From the NCBI GenBank assembly GCA_025924845.1, contig JAICHN010000153.1, positions 1 to 10,549 of the forward strand: a DNA stretch of 10,549 nucleotides. The letters run 5' to 3'. The translations under genes were made by a program, and so were the position numbers. Position 1 is the first letter of the stretch, and the number at the start of each line of letters is the position of its first letter. The notes beneath the pieces were generated by a model. That model saw only the letters and a list, made by a program, of their open reading frames with translations, was not told where the DNA came from and searched no databases. Of the stretch, positions 1 through 7,374 are shown piece by piece. This stretch comes from Chloroflexota bacterium (GTDB taxonomy: Bacteria; Chloroflexota; UBA5177; JANWHV01).

Positions 1-835
1 GATTCTGATCACCGGCGGCGGCACCGGGCTGGGGCGAGCGATGGGAGAGCGATTCCTTGCCCTGGGCGCGCGGTTGGCCATAGCCGGAAGGCGCGAGGCG
101 GTGCTCCAGGCGGCGGCGGTCGAAATGACCGCGGCGGGTCGAGAGGCACTGCCCATCCCCTGTGACGTACGCGATCCGGCGCGCGTCACGGCTATGATTG
201 ACGCCGTATGGAGCCGCTATGGTCGGCTGGACGTGCTGGTCAACAATGCGGCGGGTAATTTCGCGGCGCCGACCGAAACGTTGTCCCACCGCGCGGTTGA
301 CGCGGTGTTGAATATCGTCCTTCACGGTACCTTTTACTGCACGCTGGAGGTGGGGAAACGGTGGTTGGCCCAGGGCGCGAGCGGCGTTATGCTGAACATC
401 GTTACCACCTATGCCGCATCCGGGTCTGGATCGGCGTACGTCGTCCCTTCGGCCGCCGCTAAGGCCGGCGTGCTGGCGCTGACGCGCTCCCTGGCCGTGG
501 AATGGGGTAACAGAGGCATCCGTCAGGTGGCGATCGCCCCCGGCCCCTTCCCCACGCCCGGAGCCTGGGATCGCCTGGTGCCGGATGCCGCGGACCGCCG
601 GCGCGCCGACGATGGCATACCGCTCGGAAGATTCGGCGAGCATGGCGAGCTTGCCAACCTGGCGGCCTTCCTGATCTCCGATTACGCGGGGTACATCAAT
701 GGTGAGGTGGTTACCATCGACGGCGGGGAATGGCTTCAGGGCGCGGGCGAGTTCAGTCACCTTCGCTCGCTGCGCCCCGAGCAATGGGCGGCAATGGCGC
801 GCCAGGCGAGGGGCGGCGACAAACCTACTCCTTAG
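1..835 (+). CDS. 2,4-dienoyl-CoA reductase-type short-chain dehydrogenase (5' partial)
   Basis: The reading frame is open from base 2, and the nucleotide-binding glycine motif TGGGTGLG is encoded upstream of the first ATG (41). The true start is therefore outside the window, and ATG 41 (in GRAMGERF) is internal. Counting from that ATG, the Rossmann fold continues with a CDV motif near residue 41, NNAAGNF at 68-74, TTYAASGSG at 122-130, PSAAAKAG at 136-143 and the PGP motif at 167-169. The NNAAGNF and PSAAAKAG signatures are those of 2,4-dienoyl-CoA reductases, which lack the usual YxxxK and use a more distant Tyr (here Y124) with Ser137 and Lys141. Such enzymes use NADPH to reduce dienoyl-CoA intermediates during beta-oxidation of unsaturated fatty acids. 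The Tyr-Lys spacing of 17 looks about two residues longer than I recall for the mammalian enzyme. The substrate is inferred; another enoyl-type SDR is possible. Confidence 0.85.
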   Translation, partial: ILITGGGTGLGRAMGERFLALGARLAIAGRREAVLQAAAVEMTAAGREALPIPCDVRDPARVTAMIDAVWSRYGRLDVLVNNAAGNFAAPTETLSHRAVDAVLNIVLHGTFYCTLEVGKRWLAQGASGVMLNIVTTYAASGSGSAYVVPSAAAKAGVLALTRSLAVEWGNRGIRQVAIAPGPFPTPGAWDRLVPDAADRRRADDGIPLGRFGEHGELANLAAFLISDYAGYINGEVVTIDGGEWLQGAGEFSHLRSLRPEQWAAMARQARGGDKPTP

Positions 836-2207
836 CGGCCGTGGACAGCTCGCGCCACAGGTAGGCCGCCGCTCGAGCCCCGCCGTGAAAGCAGTCCAGG
901 TTGATGCGCTCGTTGGGGGCGTGGGCATGACTGTCGGGCAGCGACACGCCGAGCATAACCACCGGTACATTCAGTAGCTTGTCAAAGGTCATGACAACCG
1001 GTATGGAGCCGCCGGAGCGGATGTACACGGGCGCCGTACCGAAGGCCCGTTCCAGGGCCGTCGCGGCGGCGCGCATGGTCGGATGATCGCGTTCGGCGGT
1101 CCAGGGCAACGCGGAACCCTCGAGTGGGGTAATGGTGACGCGGATGCCCCCTGGGCAGCGGTCGCGCAAATATGCTTCCAGCAGCGCCGCCACGCGGGCC
1201 GGCTCCTGATTAGGAACCAAGCGGAAGCTGAGCTTGGCGCCGCCTCGGGCGGGCAGGACTGTCTTACTGCCGGGTCCGCTATAGCCGCCCCAGATCCCGT
1301 TTATGTCAAGACTCGGCCTAGTCCAGGTGCGTTCCAGCCGGCTGTAGCCTTCCTCGCCGTCCAGCGCGTCCAGCCCAAGGTCGGCGCGCAGCGCGTCCTC
1401 GTCGTCGCCTAACGCCTGGATGGCGGTTCGCTCTTCATAGGAGATGGTGCATACATCATCATAGAAACCGGGCAGGGTGATCCGTCCATGCTCATCCTTG
1501 AGGCCGGCCAGGAGAGTCACCAACGCTTGCAAGGGATTGGGCACTGCTCCACCAAACCCGCCGGAGTGCAGATCGGTGTTCGCGCCTTCCACCTCAACCT
1601 GAAAGTAAGCAAGCCCGCGCAAGCCGTAGTTGAGCGCGGGCCGACCCACGGCATACATCGAGGTGTCGGAAATTACCACCAGGTCCGCCTGTAGATCCTG
1701 CAAATGCGCTTCGACGACGGCCTCGAGGTTGGGGCTGCCGATCTCCTCCTCGCCCTCAATGAGCAACTTCACGTTGATGGGCAGCCGTCCCTCGGCCCGA
1801 AGGAGCGCGCGGAGCGCGACCAGATGCATGTAGACCTGCCCCTTGTCGTCGGCGGCACCGCGCCCATACAGGCTACCGGAACGCACCGTTGCCTCGAACG
1901 GTGGGCTCTCCCACAGGTCAAGCGGCTCCACGGGCTGCACGTCGTAGTGCCCGTAAATCAAGGCGGTGGGTGCTCCCGGCGTATGCAGCCAGTCGGCATA
2001 GACGATAGGGTGGCCGGCGGTCTCCCAGACCGCCGCGTGCTCGAGGCCGGCCCGCCCCATTTGATCCGCCAGCCAGGTCGCGCAATCGCGCACCGCGCCC
2101 GCGGCGGCCGGGTCGGTGCTCACGCTCGGCCACTGTACAAATCGCACCAGGCCGGCCAGTGCTTCATTCTCTCCTTCGCGGAGGACATCCTCAAGCGAGG
2201 TGGACAT
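825..2207 (-). CDS. M20 family metallopeptidase (dipeptidase-like)
   Basis: This 460-residue protein has the full two-zinc M20 set. GHYDVQP carries His87 and the adjacent Asp89, GRGAADDKG has the bridging Asp120, EGEEEIGS supplies the catalytic Glu154 and metal-binding Glu155, SDTSM gives Asp181, and HAHAPNERI near the C-terminus supplies the last His. TDLHSGG (His214) lies in the lid/dimerisation domain. Length and motif spacing match the CNDP-like/ArgE-DapE dipeptidase group, cytosolic enzymes that split dipeptides or related amides; the exact substrate cannot be read. I chose ATG 2207 because an AAGGGGG ribosome-binding site sits 5 bases upstream. A TTG at 2231 would add eight residues without a better site. 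The gene follows phoU in the same direction after a 135-bp gap that holds a weak GCGCC/GGCGC hairpin without a T-tract and no convincing promoter, so cotranscription with pst is possible but unproven. Its last 11 bp overlap the convergent dehydrogenase. Confidence 0.93.
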   Translation of the reverse strand: MSTSLEDVLREGENEALAGLVRFVQWPSVSTDPAAAGAVRDCATWLADQMGRAGLEHAAVWETAGHPIVYADWLHTPGAPTALIYGHYDVQPVEPLDLWESPPFEATVRSGSLYGRGAADDKGQVYMHLVALRALLRAEGRLPINVKLLIEGEEEIGSPNLEAVVEAHLQDLQADLVVISDTSMYAVGRPALNYGLRGLAYFQVEVEGANTDLHSGGFGGAVPNPLQALVTLLAGLKDEHGRITLPGFYDDVCTISYEERTAIQALGDDEDALRADLGLDALDGEEGYSRLERTWTRPSLDINGIWGGYSGPGSKTVLPARGGAKLSFRLVPNQEPARVAALLEAYLRDRCPGGIRVTITPLEGSALPWTAERDHPTMRAAATALERAFGTAPVYIRSGGSIPVVMTFDKLLNVPVVMLGVSLPDSHAHAPNERINLDCFHGGARAAAYLWRELSTAAKE

Positions 2208-2342
2208 GCTCGCCCCCTTCTCAACCGGCAATAGGACGCGATCGCGCCCCGTTCAGGGTAATTCGACCTCACGTAACCGAACCTCAAGGGAATTGCCGCG
2301 TCATGTAGGCTACCATGCGCCGAACACGGGAAACAGGGCGCT

Positions 2343-2996
2343 TCAATTCAACTCCACCGTGTCGCCGCTCACCATATAAATGACGGTCTCAGCCACGTTG
2401 GCGACATGGTCGCTAATTTCCTCCAGATCATGGCCGACGAAAAGGGTATTCGTCGCGCCTGGGGTCAGTGCCGGCTCAACCACGATTTGTGCGAGAATGC
2501 CCCGGTGGAGTATGCCGTACATCCTATCCACTTCATCATCGAGTAGGCACACGGCACGGGCTTGATCCGCATTGGTCGTAGAGTAACACTGCAACCCTTG
2601 GTGCAGCATCGCCTTCACGCACGTGATCATGTTCGGCAGGTCGCCCTGCACATCCACATACGTCGCGCCGTTCAGCCGAACAATCCCCCGAGCAATATCC
2701 CGTGCATGATCGCCGATGCGCTCGAAATTGGCGGCAATACGAGATATTCCGAGAATGCGACGCAGGTCGGAGGCCACCGGCGCCTGTAGCGCTAGAAGGT
2801 CCGCCGCCTCGTCGAGGATCCTTCGCTCCATCCGGTTAATTCCGGCATCCTCCGAGACCACTCGCCGAGCGAGACCGAGATCCTGCTCAAGCAGAGCCCG
2901 GGCTGCCTGGTCCACTGCCACGGCGGCCTGCTCGCCAAGCATGGCGGTCGAGTTTCCCAGCCTGGTCAATGCCTGTTCAAAGCGTTCTCGCACCAT
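2343..2996 (-). CDS. phoU: Phosphate transport system accessory protein PhoU
   Basis: PhoU is a cytoplasmic all-helical protein that links the Pst transporter to the PhoR-type kinase and restrains phosphate uptake. The 217-residue product has the family's duplicated three-helix bundle, and each half carries the metal-binding ExxxD signature: FERIGDHARD at 91-100 and LEEISDHVAN at 191-200. Length is normal. The ATG at 2996 is preceded by a GAGGT ribosome-binding site. A longer in-frame extension would run deep into pstB in an unrelated sequence and is not believable. phoU is the last pst gene, 52 bp after pstB, as in many bacteria. It is probably expressed from the Pho-box promoter in front of pstS. 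Confidence 0.95.
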   Translation of the reverse strand: MVRERFEQALTRLGNSTAMLGEQAAVAVDQAARALLEQDLGLARRVVSEDAGINRMERRILDEAADLLALQAPVASDLRRILGISRIAANFERIGDHARDIARGIVRLNGATYVDVQGDLPNMITCVKAMLHQGLQCYSTTNADQARAVCLLDDEVDRMYGILHRGILAQIVVEPALTPGATNTLFVGHDLEEISDHVANVAETVIYMVSGDTVELN

Positions 2997-3048
2997 CCAT
3001 ACCTCGGTCTCTGTTGCTCGATGCTCGGACAAGGTCCACCGGCACGAT

Positions 3049-3858
3049 TTAGCCGAAGCGGCCGGTGACGTAATCTTCGGTGCGCTTGTCCTTTGGCTTG
3101 CTAAACATGGCCTTGGTTGGTCCGTCCTCAACCAGAATGCCGGAGCGATCGTCCATATCCAACATCATAAACGCCGTACGGTCGGAAACGCGAGCCGCCT
3201 GCTGCATGTTATGCGTAACGATCACAATGGTGTAGTGGTCGCGCAGTTCGGCAATCAACTCCTCCACCTTCAGGGTGGCTATGGGGTCTAGAGCCGAACA
3301 CGGCTCGTCCATTAGCAACACTTCAGGCTGCACGGCGAGGGCGCGCGCAATGCAGAGCCGCTGCTGCTGCCCGCCCGAGAGGGATGTAGCAGGGGCCTTC
3401 AGCCGATCCTTTACCTCGTCCCACAGAGCCGCGTCGCGCAGACTGGACTCCACGATCTCCCGTTGCGCGGCGCCTCGAAGTCGAGCAGTCAAGCGCGGAC
3501 CGGAAATCACGTTTTCCTGAATGGACATGGTGGGGAATGGATTAGGGCGCTGAAACACCATACCCACCCGACGGCGCACTCGGACCGGATCAGTATCCGA
3601 GGCGTAGATATCTTCCCCGTCCAGGAGTACCTTGCCCCCAACCCGAGCGCCGGGAATTACCTCATGCAAGCGATTGAGACAGCGGAGCAGGGTGGATTTA
3701 CCGCAGCCGGAGGGGCCGATGATTGCCGTGACCGCCCTTGGTTCTAAGCGGAGAGTGACATCCTTCACCGCATGAATGGAGCCGTAGTAGGCATTCAAAC
3801 GATCGAGGTACATGGCGCGAGTTACATTGGGCGCTTCCCTTTGAGCAAGCATATCCAT
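3049..3858 (-). CDS. pstB: Phosphate ABC transporter ATP-binding protein PstB
   Basis: PstB is the ATPase of the PstSCAB phosphate importer, bound on the inner face of the membrane to PstC and PstA. The 269-residue sequence has Walker [10 protein letters not shown] (48-56), a Q-loop in FQRPNPFP (the RPNPFP stretch is typical of PstB), the ABC signature LSGGQQQR, Walker [14 protein letters not shown] and the switch histidine in VTHNM. It ends in the usual YVTGRFG. The ATG at 3858 follows the pstA stop codon directly. GGAAGG lies only 3 bases before this ATG but 9 bases before the next in-frame ATG (codon 3, 3852), so translation may start at codon 3. The tight junction suggests translational coupling to pstA. 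Confidence 0.97.
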   Translation of the reverse strand: MDMLAQREAPNVTRAMYLDRLNAYYGSIHAVKDVTLRLEPRAVTAIIGPSGCGKSTLLRCLNRLHEVIPGARVGGKVLLDGEDIYASDTDPVRVRRRVGMVFQRPNPFPTMSIQENVISGPRLTARLRGAAQREIVESSLRDAALWDEVKDRLKAPATSLSGGQQQRLCIARALAVQPEVLLMDEPCSALDPIATLKVEELIAELRDHYTIVIVTHNMQQAARVSDRTAFMMLDMDDRSGILVEDGPTKAMFSKPKDKRTEDYVTGRFG

Positions 3859-4746
3859 CTACCTTCCCACGGACATTCTCCGCCTGGCGACAAGGCGGGC
3901 GCTTAAATTCAGAACCAAGACCAGCACGAAGAGCAGCAGCACCGCGGCGTAGGCCAGTGGATAGTCCTGTGAGGGATCGACAGGGCTGGCGATGGACACG
4001 AAGATCTGCAACGGTAGCGCGGGCGTCGGCTGGGTAAAACCCAGAAAACCGTTGTTGTTGCCGAAGGCGGTAAAGATAAGCGGCGCCGTCTCGCCCGATA
4101 CCCGCGCGATGCCCAGGATGATGCCGGTAATGATACCGTTTAGTGCGGTCGGCACCACCACACTCACGATAGTGCGCCAACGTCGTACACCAAGCGCTAA
4201 TCCGGCTTCCCGCGGATCGGCCGCCACCAAGCGTACCGCACCCTCGGTGGTACGGGTGACCGTGGGAAACATGAGCAATCCGAGCGCCACACCACCGGCA
4301 AATGCCGTGAACTGTTTGGTTGTCAACACCAGTAGGCTGTAAGCGACCATGCCGGCGACGATACTGGGCAGACCGGCAAGCACATCAGCGAGAAAACGCA
4401 CCACGTCACCGAAGCGATTACGCCCATACTCGGCGAGGAACACGCCCGACAGCACTCCGATCGGTAATCCTACTGCGCAGGCGAGGGCGATCAAGACGAT
4501 CGTTCCCTTCAACCCCTCAATGAGTTGGCCACCCGCCGGCGCCTGTGCGGTCATGATTGAGGGAAACTGCCCGATCAGGGTCGACCAGCCCTGTTGGATC
4601 ACGTAACCGACCACGGCGAAGAGCGGCACGAGCGCCAGGCCGGCGCAGAGCACCAGCACTCCAGTCATGACCGCATTGATCGCTCGCCTTCGACCGAAGG
4701 TGTCTCGACCAAGTCCCGCCGTGGGGCCGACCTCCGTACGCTGCAT
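3859..4746 (-). CDS. pstA: Phosphate ABC transporter permease PstA
   Basis: PstA is one of the two membrane subunits that form the phosphate channel. The 295-residue product has about six hydrophobic segments (roughly 24-50, 80-105, 115-142, 148-163, 200-225 and 264-286). The cytoplasmic EAA loop, REAGLALGVRRWRTI at 179-193, contacts PstB. It is followed by the RVSGETAPLIFTAFG stretch characteristic of PstA. I chose ATG 4746, whose A is also the last base of the pstC TGA stop (TGATG), with AGGTGG a few bases upstream; this is a standard coupling junction. A further in-frame ATG at 4782 lies inside pstC and is less likely. Confidence 0.96.
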   Translation of the reverse strand: MQRTEVGPTAGLGRDTFGRRRAINAVMTGVLVLCAGLALVPLFAVVGYVIQQGWSTLIGQFPSIMTAQAPAGGQLIEGLKGTIVLIALACAVGLPIGVLSGVFLAEYGRNRFGDVVRFLADVLAGLPSIVAGMVAYSLLVLTTKQFTAFAGGVALGLLMFPTVTRTTEGAVRLVAADPREAGLALGVRRWRTIVSVVVPTALNGIITGIILGIARVSGETAPLIFTAFGNNNGFLGFTQPTPALPLQIFVSIASPVDPSQDYPLAYAAVLLLFVLVLVLNLSARLVARRRMSVGR

Positions 4747-5762
4747 CACGCCACCTGTACCGATCCGTGTGTGATGGTCCACACCAGCAGGCGGGCCAGC
4801 CCATTCAGAATGACCGATACCACCATCAGAATCAATCCGAGTTCAAAGAGTGCCGCCAATTCGTTGCCGCCGGCCTCACCAAGATTAGCGGCAATTTTGC
4901 TGGCCAGCGTATCGCCTCCGTGCAGCAGATTCGGGCCTATATAGTTGTTGTTGCCTATGATCATGGTAGCGGCGATCGTCTCTCCCACCGCGCGGCCCAT
5001 GGCCAGGATCAGCGCCCCAATGATCCCGGGACGGGCATACGGCAGCACGACTCGCCAAATCATCTCCCAGCGTGTGGCGCCGAGGGCCAACATAGCTTCA
5101 CGCTGACTATTGGGCACCACCCGAATAACGTCCCGGGAAATCGCGGCCACGGTAGGCACGATCATCGCGCCGATCACAAGTGAAGCGGTCAGGATACTGT
5201 GACCGCCTCCCGCATCCACCGGGAAGAAGGGAAGCTGGCCGAAGGCACTCACCAGGAACGGATCTACCTGCTGTTGCATGATCGGGATCAGGACGAAGAT
5301 GCCCCAAACACCAAAAACGACACTTGGAATCGCCGCCAGCAATTCAACCAAGAACGCAACCGGAGTCCGAAACCAACGCGGCAACGGCACCTCAACCAGC
5401 AGAAGCGCAATGCCGATGCCGACCACGCCGGCCAAGATCAACGCGACTATCGAGGTGACGATGGTTCCAAAGATATATGACTGGGCGCCGAAGACCAGTT
5501 TGATATTCGGATCCCACACATCGCTGGTAAGAAAGCTCCACCCATAGGTGCTAAGTGCGGCACGGGAGTTGACGAACAGGGTAGCCACCGTCAGTAAAGC
5601 GACAACCAACACAGCCAGCGCGGCGAGACCGGTGATTCCTCGGAATATCGAATCGCTGTCCAGCAGGCCGGAACGTCGTAATCTGCTCACTCGTTCTTGA
5701 GCCGCCACGGTAGCGGCAACTCGCTGTTCTGCCACGCGGGCTCCATTTCTCCTGAGCGCCAC
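4746..5762 (-). CDS. pstC: Phosphate ABC transporter permease PstC
   Basis: PstC pairs with PstA to form the transmembrane path for phosphate. Visible features are a charged cytoplasmic N-terminus (1-38), a first membrane span near 42-64, the periplasmic or external loop with YGWSFLTSDVWDP, further spans near 98-123, 135-160 and 190-208, the EAA loop REAMLALGATRWEMIWRVVLP (221-241, PstB contact), the GRAVGETIAATMIIGNNN signature and a last span near 303-325. The start is uncertain. The longest frame begins with GTG 5762, with only a distant AAAGGAGA about 18 bases upstream. GTG 5735 (codon 10) has GGAG 5 bases upstream and may be the real start, giving 329 residues. Neither choice affects the membrane core. 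Confidence 0.95.
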   Translation of the reverse strand: MALRRNGARVAEQRVAATVAAQERVSRLRRSGLLDSDSIFRGITGLAALAVLVVALLTVATLFVNSRAALSTYGWSFLTSDVWDPNIKLVFGAQSYIFGTIVTSIVALILAGVVGIGIALLLVEVPLPRWFRTPVAFLVELLAAIPSVVFGVWGIFVLIPIMQQQVDPFLVSAFGQLPFFPVDAGGGHSILTASLVIGAMIVPTVAAISRDVIRVVPNSQREAMLALGATRWEMIWRVVLPYARPGIIGALILAMGRAVGETIAATMIIGNNNYIGPNLLHGGDTLASKIAANLGEAGGNELAALFELGLILMVVSVILNGLARLLVWTITHGSVQVA

Positions 5763-5796
5763 GTGAAGGCGCCGGCCTGATCTCCTTTGTCTTTAC

Positions 5797-5831
5797 GCAA
5801 GTGGGCAGCGGAATAATCGCCGGCCACTTGC
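5797..5831 (-). promoter_or_regulatory. Intergenic hairpin between pstS and pstC
   Basis: The arms GCAAGTGG (5797-5804) and CCACTTGC (5824-5831) are perfectly complementary over 8 bp. Three further pairs (GCG/CGC at 5808-5810 and 5818-5820) close a 7-base loop. No T-run follows on the minus strand, so it is not a standard terminator. In transporter operons such a hairpin after the binding-protein gene often protects the upstream mRNA or attenuates read-through, so that far more binding protein than permease is made. That role is inferred here. Confidence 0.5.
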
Positions 5832-5862
5832 TACCCGTTCCGGTTCGCCGCGTGTTGCGACA

Positions 5863-6966
5863 TTAGCTGGTATATACGGGTTTCCCGTTATAGGTGACGG
5901 ACTTGATCTTGGCCTCGTCCGCCTTCACGATGTTCGCGGGAAGCTGGGCATAACGCAGTAGGCCGGCCGACGAGTACGCTTGCCCCTGATGGGTACACCA
6001 CCAGAGGAAGCGGAGTAGGGTAGGATAGCGTGTGTTGTTCGGCGCCTGCTGATGGATAAGCGCCCAAGAAAAGCCGGTAATCGGATACGACGCGGCGCCC
6101 GGCTCGTTCACTACGCTTGCACGCAAATCGGCCGGCAACGTCCCCGCGTTAGCCACGTCGGTCGCGGCGCCCTTGGTGGATGGAGCGACGAACTTTCCGT
6201 CCTTGTTCTTGAGTTCAGCGGCGACTAAATGGCTCGACACCAGATAGGAGAGTTCCACGTAACCGATCGCCCCAGGGGTCTGGGTTACGATCGCCGCTAC
6301 GCCTGCATTGCCGCGTCCACCCTGGCCGGTCGGCCAATTTACCGCGGTGCCGTGACCGACGTTTGACGCCCAATCCTTGCTCACGTTGCTGAGATAGTCG
6401 GTGAAGATAAAGGTCGTACCACTGCCGTCGGAGCGGTGCGCCACCACGATATGCTCGCTCGGCAGCGTGACTCCAGGATTGAGTGCCGCGATGGCCTTAT
6501 CATTCCAATTCGTGATTTTACCCTGATAGATCAGAGCCAGGGTTGGGCCATCCAGTTTGAGCGGCGACTTGAGGGCCGACAGGTTATAGGTGACGGCCTC
6601 CGGCCCGATGGTTAGGGGAATATGCAGCACGTCACCACCCGCGGCCTTGATCTGCGCATCGGACATAAAGCCGTCGCTGGCGCCGAAGTCGACGGTACCG
6701 GCAGTGAATTGCTGAATGCCCGCTCCGCTGCCGATGCTTTGGTAGTTAATGCGCACACGCTTGTCCACCTTAGTCCCATACGTGAAAGCCCACTTGTTCA
6801 TAAGAGGGTAGACAAAGGTGGAACCCGCTCCATTTAGGAACAGCGTCGAGGCTGATCGTGACTGCGCATGCGCGCCCGGTAACCTGGCCCCGGCGACCAC
6901 CAATGCGCCGAGACTGAAGGCCAGCATCGAGGCGGCGACACGTCTGCGTCCAAACAACTGTGACAT
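5863..6966 (-). CDS. pstS: Phosphate-binding protein PstS
   Basis: PstS captures inorganic phosphate outside the cytoplasmic membrane and delivers it to PstCA. The 367-residue precursor has a Sec-type signal peptide: a basic start (GRRR, 6-9), a hydrophobic core near 11-27 and a likely signal peptidase I site AHA|Q after residue 34. No lipobox cysteine is present. Ligand-binding segments are clear: GAGSTF (46-51), SIGSGAG (77-83), DFGASD (93-98), HRSDGSGTTFIFTDY (177-191, the Arg and Ser-Gly-Thr phosphate contacts) and WPTGQGGRGNAGV (211-223). I preferred ATG 6966; AGGAGG is 11 bases upstream, which is long. TTG 6972, two codons earlier, has 5-base spacing and could be used instead. It is the first gene of the operon and lies behind the Pho box. 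Confidence 0.97.
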   Translation of the reverse strand: MSQLFGRRRVAASMLAFSLGALVVAGARLPGAHAQSRSASTLFLNGAGSTFVYPLMNKWAFTYGTKVDKRVRINYQSIGSGAGIQQFTAGTVDFGASDGFMSDAQIKAAGGDVLHIPLTIGPEAVTYNLSALKSPLKLDGPTLALIYQGKITNWNDKAIAALNPGVTLPSEHIVVAHRSDGSGTTFIFTDYLSNVSKDWASNVGHGTAVNWPTGQGGRGNAGVAAIVTQTPGAIGYVELSYLVSSHLVAAELKNKDGKFVAPSTKGAATDVANAGTLPADLRASVVNEPGAASYPITGFSWALIHQQAPNNTRYPTLLRFLWWCTHQGQAYSSAGLLRYAQLPANIVKADEAKIKSVTYNGKPVYTS

Positions 6967-6983
6967 ACTCAACAAATCCTCCT
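6967..6983 (-). promoter_or_regulatory. Ribosome-binding site of pstS
   Basis: A full AGGAGG (minus strand, 6983-6978) precedes pstS. It is 5 bases from TTG 6972 and 11 bases from ATG 6966, both in frame, so the exact first residue is unsettled by two codons. Confidence 0.7.
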
Positions 6984-7063
6984 GGTTCAGGTCATTGCCA
7001 CGTGCAAGCAGTACTGCTTCGTGCCGCACACGGGGGGCCCAGCGAGAGAAAGGCCACGCTCTC

Positions 7064-7117
7064 ACCTTAGCAGTCGAACTTTAAGCGACCTTTAAAGGCT
7101 TGTTAAGCGCTGGTTAA
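7064..7117 (-). promoter_or_regulatory. Pho box with four 11-bp-spaced repeats and -10 element of the pst promoter
   Basis: Read on the minus strand, four related hexamers start exactly every 11 bp: TTAACC (7117-7112), TTAACA (7106-7101), TTAAAG (7095-7090) and TTAAAG (7084-7079), separated by non-conserved 5-mers. A -10-like TAAGGT lies at 7069-7064, 9 bases after the last repeat, with no recognisable -35. This is the known design of PhoB/PhoP/SphR-activated promoters, in which direct repeats of 11-bp period replace the -35 and the regulator binds as tandem dimers. It sits about 100 bp upstream of pstS and points towards it, so phosphate starvation control of pstSCAB-phoU is a strong inference. 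Confidence 0.85.
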
Positions 7118-7374
7118 ATAAACGGCAGAGACTGGCGGTCGGAGAGGCCGCGACGCATCTGATCTAATGAGGTGCCGGCCGTGAAACGGGTATGTGCGAC
7201 GGCGCGCAAATCGTCGCCGTTCCATTTCGCTACACTGTCACTGAACAGTCGGATGGTAAGAACCTGATAGTATGTCCTGCTGGTCGGGCCGTAGCTCGAC
7301 CCTCTGTTCATGCCGCGAAGATTGGCAGCGCCAGCGTGCGCAGACGTCACGACGAGACAGGGAGGGAGAGCACG
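7118..7374. other. Intergenic region, leader of the KaiC-like gene
   Basis: This stretch lies between the Pho box and the KaiC-like start. Its frame is open upstream of the chosen start but encodes nothing recognisable. I see an inverted repeat ACTGT/ACAGT (7234-7238, 7245-7249) overlapping a TACACT (7231-7236) that could be a -10, and a TAGTAT at 7268-7273. Neither has a good -35. The gene's promoter is probably here but cannot be placed with confidence. Confidence 0.35.

Noticed and set aside
2238..2245. GCGATCGC octamer, the HIP1 repeat of cyanobacteria
   Set aside because: I noticed one copy in the window; without abundance it has no meaning in GC-rich DNA.
2316..2342. Possible terminator after phoU (GCGCC/GGCGC)
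   Set aside because: The stem is only 5 bp with a 15-base loop and no T-run on the minus strand.
2997..3131. Longer PhoU start overlapping pstB
   Set aside because: The extension lies largely within the pstB 3' end, reads as unrelated sequence, and ATG 2996 has a good ribosome-binding site and gives normal PhoU length.
7192..7374. In-frame N-terminal extension of the KaiC-like protein
   Set aside because: The 61 extra residues match no domain feature, and a strong ribosome-binding site precedes ATG 7375.
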